Source: Acanthopleura granulata
Taxonomy: Eukaryota; Mollusca; Polyplacophora; Chitonida; Chitonidae
Length of the DNA: 64,000 nt
Reading direction: 5' to 3'
Assembly (NCBI GenBank): GCA_016165875.1
Contig: JABBOT010000080.1
Span: forward strand, 33,618,364-33,682,363
Part shown: positions 33,801 to 45,800 of the stretch, one piece after another
Position numbering within the stretch: the stretch's first letter is position 1
Layout: each line of letters starts with the position of its first letter
Made by a program: the position numbers and the translations under genes
The notes under the pieces: generated by a model
Databases searched by the model: none
What the model was told of the DNA's origin: nothing
The model's input: only the letters and a program-made list of their open reading frames with translations

Positions 33801-36800
33801 CGAGTGAGAGGTGGAAAAGATAACCCTCGAGAAGCGAAGCAGTAAACATGACATCAAGTATGTCGGGTCTTCTTGTGTGACGTCGGAATATAGCAATCGA
33901 CTGGACTTGTATTATGACGTCATCCCAGTGAGCTCAGATTGGAATGTCATAAAGACATAAAGAGTGTTCCATTTTTAACGTCTGGATCATGGGTCATAGT
34001 CACCAGCAGTGTAATATCAAAATGTAATAACAAAAGTGATATCTAACTAGTGAAGATATCACTTTTATCAGTGAAGGAAATTGGGATTTTAACTCTTTTG
34101 CTACGGAATATTTAACTATCTGCCATCTGGCATTCATCTGCTGTAAGGGATCTTTAGAATACAAGGTTACCAATCAGCACCAAGTTTAATGTAGCAACAA
34201 CCAATTGGTAGGCACTGAACAATGGTAACTAAACGAGCTGACGAGAGTAGCTTGCTGGCTATCCATGCTGGTGAGCATAATACTTGAGCGGTGAGTTATA
34301 GGGAAAGAGTTTAAGAAAAAATGTTGAAAAAAAGAAATAAGGAAATACCATCAAAAGCCCAATGATAGCTATAGAGTAATGACCTGTTTGAAGGGTACAG
34401 TACATGTAGGTTACTCCCCATGAACGTGTTTTTGATCGTGCTGTATCCAGTTTCTATGATTGAAAGGACAGTAGACCCTATCGAAATGAGCCCCAGGGCC
34501 AGTGAGTTTGGATTAGGACAGATTCATACATGTAAATGATTTTCTAAGGGGGTAGTTGTGTCAGAATATATTTAAAATCTGCTGAAATAAATAACTGATA
34601 TTAGATTCAGTGTATGAAGTCATACGTCTTAACCTATATGCTATATGAATGTGTTGAATCTCTCCAGCCAAGATGTTGATCCACATGAAATATGCTGATA
34701 ACACATTTCCACATTACAGTTTGATTTCAGTGCTTTTGAATTACAGTTCAGACTCTCCCAAACATATATCAAGGTTGTCAGTTTTAAATCCTTCTGTCTG
34801 ACCTGATCCAGGCATTGAAACCTCCATCTCTTGTCTGTGAGTCGGACAAAGTACAATATTTTTGTTACGTTATGATTAGTATTTTTAAGGTGAACCTTAA
34901 AACATTGTATGGGTACTTCATATGTGAACAGATTCCCCTGATCAATGGATGTGAGATACTGATCGCTACTCCACACTGCCTGACCAGAAAACTGGACAAA
35001 TATGTCTATCTGAGGCGGTTGGGACATCTGGTAAGTGGGTAAACAAATATACCTTGACAAAACTGCCAACGAGGCTAGGCTTTCTTAGGCATGCCACTAG
35101 CCAGCCAGTAGTGCACCACAAACTGACTTCCAGCTTTCTCTAGTTTTATCTTAGCTAAGATTATTCAGTTACTGCAGTGATTTATTGATATGACCAGCTT
35201 TAACTTTTTTTGTAACAGCCTGTATTACTATAATATTGCCTATATTAATTGATGAAGAGAATGTGATATATGTGCTGTTTTGATACCAGTTTTTCTTTGT
35301 GCTCTAGGTAATTGATGAGGCTGAACTTGTGATGGGAAATTTCAAAGAACAGGTAATTCAATAAGTGCTCTTAAATAACTTATTATTCACAACAGTGCGC
35401 TAAAACAAGGAATACTATTTTGATGTGTCATTTGAACCATTATAATTACAGGAGATAAGTACCAATGACTCAGTCCATACATCTTAAAATACCTTGCCTG
35501 CAAGAATTAACTTTAATCATTATTGAAGTACTGAAATGTTACTTTACTTCACTCTGGATTTTCCAAAGCAGGTTTTCTTTGGAAGCAAGACTAAATATGG
35601 CCAGTTCTTGAGCCATTATTTGTCAGCTGCAGTTGAACAGTTTTTATATATTGTCTATCCAGTTATCCAGTTTTCAAAAACCCTGTCTGTTTTTTAGTCT
35701 CTCACTGTGGTGAATCATTTTAAAATAGTCACCATTGACGGCATTAGGTATAAGAAATGTTTCCTGTTCCTTCACAAAGAAGTTACCTCTGGGCTATCGA
35801 AACCCAATGGCATCTGAAGATAGCTTGGTATGACAGTGCCTTTAGTAAATGAAATTGTTTTTTCAAGCCTTAGTGATATAGTCGTATTTTAATCTTTGGA
35901 ACCCTTTTCTCGAAAAACTGCCTGCTGGACACAAGGTAATGGAGGGTCTGCAGATCAGGATTTCATGCACTGCTGAACATTTGTACCACTTGGCAAGTTG
36001 GATAATTGTTTTAACAGGTCATTCAGGTCATGAATTCTTTCAAAGAAGTTTTAAAACAGCGTGGTCAGCAGACGCCCTTGCCCCGCCAGCTGCTGGTGTT
36101 TGGGAGTCGGTGGACCAGTCGAGTGGAGTCTTTCTGGGATGCATACATGGTGGAGCCGGTGCTGGTCATCACTTCGCAGTACGAAGCGGCGGTGTTTGGA
36201 GGTACCCAGCACTTCGTCACCATGATCAGGGCAGACCAGCGATTGACCAGGCTTGTGGACCTTGTGGGCAGTTTGGTGCAGACGACGAAGAAGATGATTG
36301 TGTTCACGAACAACGAGGAAGAAGCGACTACAGTGTGTGATGTGAGTTTGTCTTTATCAGGCTTTGGTATAGCTTAGCTTTTTTGAGGTTAGCCACTTGT
36401 TGGCGAAAAGTGTTTGCTCACTGCGGCTGTTAGGCCCTTGAGTAGTGAGATAGTTTGTGGGAATCCAGGTCAAGGTATTCGGCTGCTGCTTTTAGCCAGG
36501 GGGGTTAGTCAGGTACCTAGCAACAGTCATGGTTTAATCTGGTCATTCAGGTTTTCTCTAGGTATAACCAGGACCACTGTCATGTACAGGTGTAAAAGAT
36601 TAGCGTTAAACACCAATCACATCAATGTATCAAATAAATACTTTTATTGGTATTAAGGCCAGTCTGATGGGTAGATTTTTATTATTACATTTACTTACAT
36701 TCCATAGATCAGATTCATAGGTAGAATAAACAAGAGTGCCGTAATTCTTCTGATTTTTGGGACACGTGGTCTGCATTTTTTAGCCGATATAAATGTAATT

Positions 36801-39800
36801 CTAACAGGAGTATACACTGTTTATTATCTCACATGGTCAGTCCATCGAATGAGCAATATATGCGTATATTTTCGGGAAGGATATGTGTAAGTGATATTTT
36901 TGCTTTCAGCAGTACTAATATCTGCCTCAAAAATTAGAAGAATTAGAGTATGTAGAATACAGGTCCTGATCATCACTAGACATCTAACCCGACTTAAGGC
37001 CACAGTCAAAACCTTTGACCTCATTACTCAGGGACCAGTGAGCTGTGGCAAGAACAGTGCTTTAATTCTAGGAGCAAGCTGCCATATATGCGATACATGT
37101 AAAGTAAAATTTTATTGAACATGATTTAAACCACACACCGGGTAATTGAGCAGACTTGAAGCTGGCTGAAAATTCAGTGTTCATGTGTCCTTTGAAGTTA
37201 TATTGTTGAATGAATGGCTCTCATTTTTGTTTCATTGACATGGTAATGAGTAAACAGAACAGTATCAGTGTAGTGCCCTTATCTTGACAGTGCTTCTTTG
37301 GTTGGTGGTTTATTCACAAAGATGTATGACTGTGGAAATGCTGGCAACCTGAATGATACCAGTGTTGGAAATTAAATCAATTAAGTCATGAGCACTGAAA
37401 TTAAATTTTTGTATGCATTATCTGAACAATACTTGTGATAATTTCTGTTTCAGACACTGAGTGCAAATAGCTGTTACGTACTGTTGGCCACAGGAGGTGC
37501 AGATTTCACCCCTGTCCTCAAAGAGTGGCGTCTTCCTCACAAAGGCTCCTCTTGTCCTGTACTGGGTAAGGTCAAAGTTAAAAGTTGTTTGTTTGCCTGA
37601 AAGCTAAATTTGTGACTTTTGGTTAAGGAGGTTGGCTTTTCTTTTAACTTTCTTCTCTTTTCTGATGAATGGATTCTTAGGGTATTACATATGAATTTTA
37701 TTCTAGAGATTAAGTATAAATATCCAGTCCTGCTCAAACCTATAGGATAATTTGTATAAATCAGTTTGTGTGAATATGTTTTGGTTTTGTGAATGTTTGC
37801 AGTGTGCACGGACACTGTGGTATTTGATCTAGAAATAACAGATGCAAATGTAGTGATACACTACGGAATGGCCAGCTCAAAGACAAAGTTTGGGAATAGG
37901 CTGAGTTGTGCTCAAGATTACTACAGGAAGTCTGCTGATCTGAAGGATGTGAGTAGACTTCAGTCTTCATGGTTGGCATTTTGACGGGAGAAAAATATGA
38001 GTAGACTTCAGTCTTCAGGGCTGGCATTTTGACGGGAGAAAAATATGAGTAGACTTCAGTCTTCAGGGCATCCTTACATAGTACTGTGGTCATACCTAAG
38101 AGAAACTTACTTCCCTCACCAAGTTGCTGTGGGTGGGGAAATCTCTTCGAGTTTTGTTATAAAGCTGTTTGAGACCTTATGTCCTTCGAGTGTTTAGTTT
38201 TAGATAAGTTCTTGAAAGTTGTCTACTTTTCTGGATGCTAAATTGCCAAAATGCAACATTTTCATGTCTGTCTAAACATGTGTCTTATCGCTGTTTATCC
38301 AGAAAACCAACTGCCCAAAGAGCTACATATTTGTGACCGAAAACTGTGGGCCGATGGTTATGTCCTTGGTGGATCTTTTGGAACGAACAAAGTGCCACAT
38401 TCCCAGAGAGTTGAAGGCAATGGTCCAGGGCATGTTAGAGGTAAGACACCAAGTGTCACATTCCCAGAGAACTGAGGGCAGTGGTCCATGCCATGTTAGA
38501 GGTAAGACACCAAGTGTCACATTCTCAGAGAACTGAGGGCACTGGTCCATGGCATGTTAGAGGTAAGACACCAAGTGTCACATTCCCGGACAGCTGATGG
38601 CACTGGTCCATGGCATGTTAGAGATAAGACACCAAGTGTCACATTCCCAGAGAACTGAGGGCAGTGGTCCATGCCATGTTAGAGGTAAGACACCAAGTGT
38701 CACATTCTCAGAGAACTGAGGGCACTGGTCCATGGCATGTTAGAGGTAAGACACCAAGTGTCACATTCCCAGAGGGCAATGGCCCAGGGCATGTTAGAGG
38801 TAAGACACCAAGTGTCACATTCCCGGACAGCTGATGGCACTGGTCCATGGCATGTTAGAGGTAAGACACCAAGTGTCACATTCCCAGAGCGCAATGGCCC
38901 AGGGCATGTTAGAGGCAAGACACCAAGTGTCACATTCCCAGAGAGCTGAGGGCAATGGTCCAGGGCATGTTAGAGGTAAGACACCAAGTGTCACATTCCC
39001 AGAGGGCAATGGCCCATGGCATGTTAGAGGTAAGACACCAAGTGTCACATTCCCAGAGCGCAATGGCCCAGGGCATGTTAGAGGCAAGACACCAAGTGTC
39101 ACATTCCCAGAGAGCTGAGGGCAATGGTCCAGGGCATGTTAGAGGTAAGACACCAAGTGTCACATTCCCAGAGGGCAATGGCCCAGGGCATGTTAGAGGT
39201 AAGACACCAAGTGTCACATTATCAGAGAACTGAGGGCAGTGGTCCATGCCATGTTAGAGGTAAAACAGCAAGTGTCACATTCCCAGAGTGTTGAGGGCAC
39301 TGGTCCAGGGCATGTTAGAGATGAGACTTTCAAGTTCTGTCGCAGTTAAAATATAAAAGTTCAAAATACCATAGAAGTTACTTTATTTAATGCGTGTAGT
39401 TTACTCTGCCTTGTGAAAGCATATGTCTGTCTCAGATGTCAGCATTTTTAATAAACCTGTTTCAGTGTTTATTGGCAGTTTTTTTTTTCTGTTGTAGGGC
39501 AAAGAAAGAGATAACCCCATGCCTTTGTGTTATTATTTGAAAGCTTTTGGGACCTGCAAGTGAGTTTATACATGAAAATGGAAATTTAAAGAAGAGATCG
39601 TTTCTTGACAAAGTCTTGCCTTATGTGATAGGATGTACATGAATGCCATTTTTACTGTCTGCCTCTGCTTATTTTAAGTGCATGACCAGTAATAGCTTTA
39701 AAAGTTGAAAGCTTGCCATTTCACTTGAAAATGTATGAAGGCAAAAACTGAAAAACAGATAAGGTACGGGTGGGTCCCAGGTAGGTATAATACAGGTAGG

Positions 39801-42800
39801 TACTGGTATGGTAATACAGGTCAGTGTCACCAGTACCCTAATTTTTCAACTTTTTTGCATATTTGCTAGCTATCTATTCAAGCATATCCTGAAGGCATGA
39901 TTTTTTGTTATGGGTCTGTTGATGAGAATCGCCAAAGGCCCAGTATAAAGGCATGAAAAAATGTGGAGAAATTTCGAGAAGTAGTTTCATCGAAGTTCTC
40001 AGTGTCAGTGCATTAACGAAATAGACCGTGTGTTAGGGTCAAATATTAGCTTCCTTTCATGATATTTTCTTCATTGTTTTGTTGGGAATTATATGCAATG
40101 AGTATGCATTAAATAAAACTTTTAATTCTGTCTGGTGTATGGTGTGGGGTGCTTTCATTTATTATCCTTTCAGTTTTATGTCCCGAAACATCATCGAATG
40201 CGCTTGCGCTGTTGTGCGGCTGGTAACAGTAAATGTCACATACCAGTTGGTACCTTGACTGCCTGAGGTAGCGTATATAATGAAAAGATTTACATCATCC
40301 AAGGTAGCTAACATGGATGTATTTAACAGTTCCTAATTGTATTTAGGCCTACTTTGTGGCAATCAAGCGCTTGGTTAGTCATTAATATGGTGGCAGTAAA
40401 AAAGAATGTGAAAGTTAATTATCAGATGGCAGGTATGGCATTTTACCTGAGCCCTTGGGTTACTGCCCAAGAATAAGGGTCTGTACTAGAGTAGAAACCA
40501 GAGTAGAGGTGGTTTTAGTCCATCTAGATGTACTAACAGTGTTATTTTATAATTCTGACATTCATCACAACCCTGAGTTGAACACCCGCTCTCAAGAAAA
40601 ATCGCCACAGATCTCAAACTCAAAGTCAGTGGAACTGCTATCGATGAGTTCTTTGCATTTACCTTGACGCAGTTGGTTACTGCCCATGAATATCAGACAG
40701 GTACCATATTGCCTGTCACATTTACAACCTGTCCAAATTTTCAGGCAATGTACAACTCACACTGGAAGTGTTCCTCATGGTTGGAAAACATGCAAGTTTT
40801 GTAAGTCAGGAAGATTAAATAGTCAAATTTGTCACATGAAATAAAGTATTGTCATCTAATGATAAACACAAGATATAGCACTGGGGCAAAAGTGTGTGAA
40901 AATGAGGTTTTTACAGTGACAAACTCAAAGGTACACGCTTTCTCTTTTACAAGGGCTAAACAACAACAATGCCATATTACTTTTCATGTATTCTATGCGA
41001 ATGCATAGCAATGCATTATATAGTCCTGACAATTTCCCAACTCTCAGACTGGAAGTTATTGACCAAAGTACAGGAATATTTTGTTATTTTTTTATGAGGG
41101 TCATTCGGGCTACAGTGTCAGACCTGTCAGTGAGACCTGTGAGAGGTAAATGATAAAGAGGACAAATCTTTATCAGTATATATAAATAAAAAACATTTTT
41201 AAGTGACTTAGCATCATTTTGATTGTTTCCTCAGTGTTAAAGGGTGTTTTATTCTTTAGCTGCTTTCAATCTTCACTGCCATGTTGTGAAAGTCATGGAA
41301 GGCCATGTGTGACTGCTGTACCCAATAAATATTGCCTCACTTACTGAATATAGAAGATCAATAGCAGTTGAACAGTAGTGGAGTTGGATCAGTACTTTTT
41401 GCGGTTTTACGGAATACCCAGACCCGATCTCGGATCGGCGGACTGGAGATCAGACCGAGTGGTTTTTCGGCCAGCCCGACCCCGAGGAATGCCACGGGTT
41501 GTGTCAAGCGACTTAAAGCATTTTTCAAGGAATTGGAATGAAGATGTCATATTCTAGAAAGGCACTGATCCATACCCGTGTGTATCTGCTATAAACAAGA
41601 CGGATCTAAAAGTTAGTTCAGGGTTAAACCTGTTTTAAAGGTATCAGAAGTCACAAGCCAGTAATAAGGAAAATAAGCCGACGCAGCATTGCAGAAGTCT
41701 TGAGAGATCATGCTGGTTTTGTATGAGAGTGGGTGGGGGCTCTCACACCAAACAACAACAACAACATTGTTAATGTGCATTAAACCTCGGTAGTTCATGA
41801 GAGCCCCCACCCTGTCTCGCCAAAACCAGCGTGATCTCTCGAAACAGATGCAGATTCGGTTTATTGGACACTGTTTAATGTATCAAATTTCGTCTTTAAC
41901 ATAATACGTCAACATTATGTAGGACATGCCAAGAGAAAATTTATAAAGCTCATAATATCTTTTTAAATGATTTTTATGAGGTTCATTTGGGTCATCTGAG
42001 GGGAAATGAGGTGTTTTTAACGATTCAGATGGGGTTGATAGTGTCTGACCACATACAGCAGGGATCTATAACTGCTCTGTATAGGCTACTGTTGCCATGA
42101 TCTTTAAGTCATCTCAAGGTTTGCAAGGTAGTCAACTTCAGGGAATAAAAGAGGCAAACACAAGTGTGTGGAAACCATTCCTTGTTGAACATAATCTACT
42201 TAGATCATCATGACATCCTCTCAGTGGTCTATCATGGTCTTCCTAGTGGCTCACAGGCCACCCTTTATATACTGAGAGCACAGACCTCAATGAGAGCATT
42301 ATTTTGATAAGCTACTAGCCTACAGCTGGACAGGCCTGGTTGTTTTACTTTAACAGGTTTCAAGTTGATATATAAAGCAATGTGTAACATCAACATGGTA
42401 AATATACATATCACAATATTCAGAAAAAGACAAGCTATTAGAAGTGATAAAAATAAACAATACACAATCAAGGGTCAAAAAGTTAAAGCCAACTAAAGGC
42501 ACAAATGACCAGCCTTCCTAGTAGTTTTTCACCTCTGAGCTGCTATTGTATTCTACATAGTTTCTAACCTTCACTTAATTGACATCATTTGAAAGCTTGT
42601 TTCAAGACAAACAAAACGGTATATAGATCATCACTGAGAGGCACAAACTTTACAAGTTATAAAGACCTTTATGTTAAATAAAAATGTTGTGGGTGGCAAA
42701 ACCACCACCTGCTGACTACTAATGAACACCCTGATATACTGTATATAAACTTTCGTTTCTTAGCAGTCGCATCAAAAATAACCTTCATAGGGTGAATTAA

Positions 42801-45800
42801 TGGGATAATAGTATAAGAACATATCTAACTTTACGTTATAAATATTACAAAAAAATACACAGCTTATGCCTTCATGGTTTCCTAGCAAAGCACACATGTA
42901 ATTTTTGGCCTTTCTATCTCTTTGCCTCCTGTTGCAGGGTGACTTAAACAGTGGTTCTATGCATATGAGTGCCTGCAGACATTTGGGTTTGCTATTATAG
43001 AATATTAACGAGCATATTATTAAACAAATATCCTGAAATATTTGCAGCTTTAAGGACAGTCTTAATTCTGTACTGAAAGAAATGTGTTGCCCAGCTTCAT
43101 ATGATTTTAAATGTTGAGTGTTAGAGAAATACATGTATGTGATTTTCGGTTCATTTATTTATTTATTTCAGTGGTGGTTTACTCAAAAATATTACACTTA
43201 TATGACAGCATCCAGCATTATGGGGAAAGGAAGCTGGGCAGAACCTGAGTTCTCTTAGGCTCTGTCATACATACATGTATATGCTTCTTGAAAATGCCCC
43301 TTCACCATCCTCACAAATCGAGTGTCTGATTCAAATTAGCAATTTTAACGTACACAATAACTGTTAGCTCTGATGTTGAATGATGAATCAGTAAACTTTT
43401 TAAAAAATTTTATTTCATTTCATTTGAGAGCAATTTCTGTACGCATGCATTCTATATGACTGTACTACATTTGTTGATCATTTGTTTTTTTATGGGGTTT
43501 TGTGCATTACAATAAATTTCCATCACATTGGTGTTAGCAGTTGAATGATTCTGTGTAAAATCTCAAGTCAGCTGACAGTCCTCAAACCACAATCAAGTGG
43601 TGACAGTTTTCAGTTGACAAAGTACATTTATCTGATGCCCCTCACCAGTTTAAAGCAGTGGTGGTATAATTGAATCCAATATGATGGATCCAAAGCTAAA
43701 GCTAGCATCTCGGCAATACACATGATACAAAAATCTTGACAAAAATTTATGATGAGCATATACTGTATTATGATGTGTTGCCTTGACGTATTTCTATGTA
43801 CAACAGTGGTACAAATTTTGGACTTAGTTGGTGTTCACACTAACTGAACAAATAGAAATGGTAAGGACTTAGTTGTAAAATTTTGTAAGGGAAAATGTCT
43901 TCAATCTTACATTATATCACAATATGATGTTCCAGTACAAGGTATTCTCTTTAATGTCGTGAGCTGGGTAAGAGAAGATTGACATAAAATGGTGCAAAGT
44001 ATGGTTCCCCATTACGGACACAATAAGGTATAGGCACTTTGGGCATGGAGAAGACCACCAAATTGTACTGGAAGACAACTGATCACTCGTTACAAGAAGA
44101 GTAAAATTAGAAGAAGATCAATAGACCCATTTCACAACCCTTGGACTCTGGTTGGCTGATAAAGTTATGCTTTTTGTGAAGCCTTGAAACTGGCCAATCC
44201 AACCAATGTAGTTTTGTCTCCAAAATCAAACTACAAATGTACATAAATTGCTCTGAAAGTTGCTCTTTCGTATGCGAAAGGTTGAGGTATTAGGGTATAA
44301 ATTTTTTGTTGATTTTCGATTTAAAATTGTTACGCTTGTTGCAACTGAAAAATAAATTTATTGCCTGTGGTTTGGTTATTGTAGATTAAGAAGCCACTGT
44401 GAAAAGAGGCATGTAATCCGACCAGATCTGGACAAGTGTCGAAAGTTGACCATGTCTTCCCTCCTCCCAAAGCAAGGCGAAGTTAAGGTCAGTCTGGAAG
44501 AGCAAGGATGAGAAAATTTGTGCTGTTTATGTGTGATGTAATGTTGTTGATTTTTGAAAAAAATATTTTATTATATTCAAGAAGTTTTTCATGTGGGTAT
44601 TTTCAGATACAGCTGTTAGTGGTATTAATGACTTTTTTCATCAGTATCTGTATTTGAGGGCACTATAGGGTTAGCCTTTGTCCATCAGTTTGTCAATCTG
44701 TCGCAAAACAATTTTCCAGACTCTTTTAAAACTGAAGTTAACTTGGTATGTTTCTTCACCCTGATGTTACAGATCAAGTTTTCAGATAAATTATGAACCT
44801 TGTACTTTTATGGGCGCAGACTATTTTCCGAAACCCATCTCCATGCTTGTGTCTTTCCCGGCCATACATGTTAAGGGCTGCCAGCAACCTGCGGATGTTC
44901 GATGGTATCCCTGGGGCTCTGCTTGGTTTCCTCCCACCATAATGCTGGCCACCGTTGTATGATTGAAATAATCTTGAGTACCAGTACGGCGTAAAATATC
45001 AATCAAAGAAACATTTTTCAAAACAAGTTTTTCTTGATTGAATTTGCTGTCACAAAAGCTAGAGATCAAATTTTGGGGAATATCTGGTTGATTTCCAACA
45101 AACTTAAGTTCATTTAGCTTAACTATTGTTGATTTAGACATAGCTACATATTACAAAAGCATTGCGTCCAGAATTTTGTGGGTTTTTTTGGTAATTTTTA
45201 TCTGTGATCAGTTTGAATAATAGTGTCAGTTGCGAGGACACATGGCATGTGTGTTCAATCCCAGCCTTGGACAGGGAATGTGTAGATCCCTTGCTGAAAC
45301 TATTCTTAGGGCCTTGGTACAAATATGCGGGGTTGACAATGCTCGTGTGGTCTTTTGCGGAATCTTATGTTAATTGACGACCTCTTTGTCTTCCACTGGT
45401 ATGGGGTGTGTATGTATCAGTCATGTGGGAACATTTGTCAGTGACTGCCAAAGGGCACTCTGTTTTCCTGCACCCATAAAACTGACCATCGTCATGTAAC
45501 TAAAAAATTCCTAAAAAGTCAAAAATTCCTAATTATGGTGTCGAACAACAGTCAGATGCATAAATGAATAAATACACCTGCACCTTTTCGGTTTTCATTG
45601 TCTCAGGTGCTTGTTTCGTACGTGGAAAACGCTAGTCGATTTTTTGTCCGCATTGTTCAACACCGCGACCTTGATGGAACGATTCACCAGATGGATACCC
45701 TGTACAACAGATTACATGAGGCTCTGCAGGCATGGTTTGCTATCCCAGAAAACAGACTTGAAAATGGTAAGTTATTACTGTACATTTGTTTCTTTGTATG

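Noticed and set aside
34641..35069. 142-codon minus-strand frame
   Set aside because: It runs antisense across TDRD12 exon 15 and has no independent support.
38700..39247. Several overlapping repeat-rich frames on both strands
   Set aside because: They are translations of the 61 bp array seeded from exon 20.
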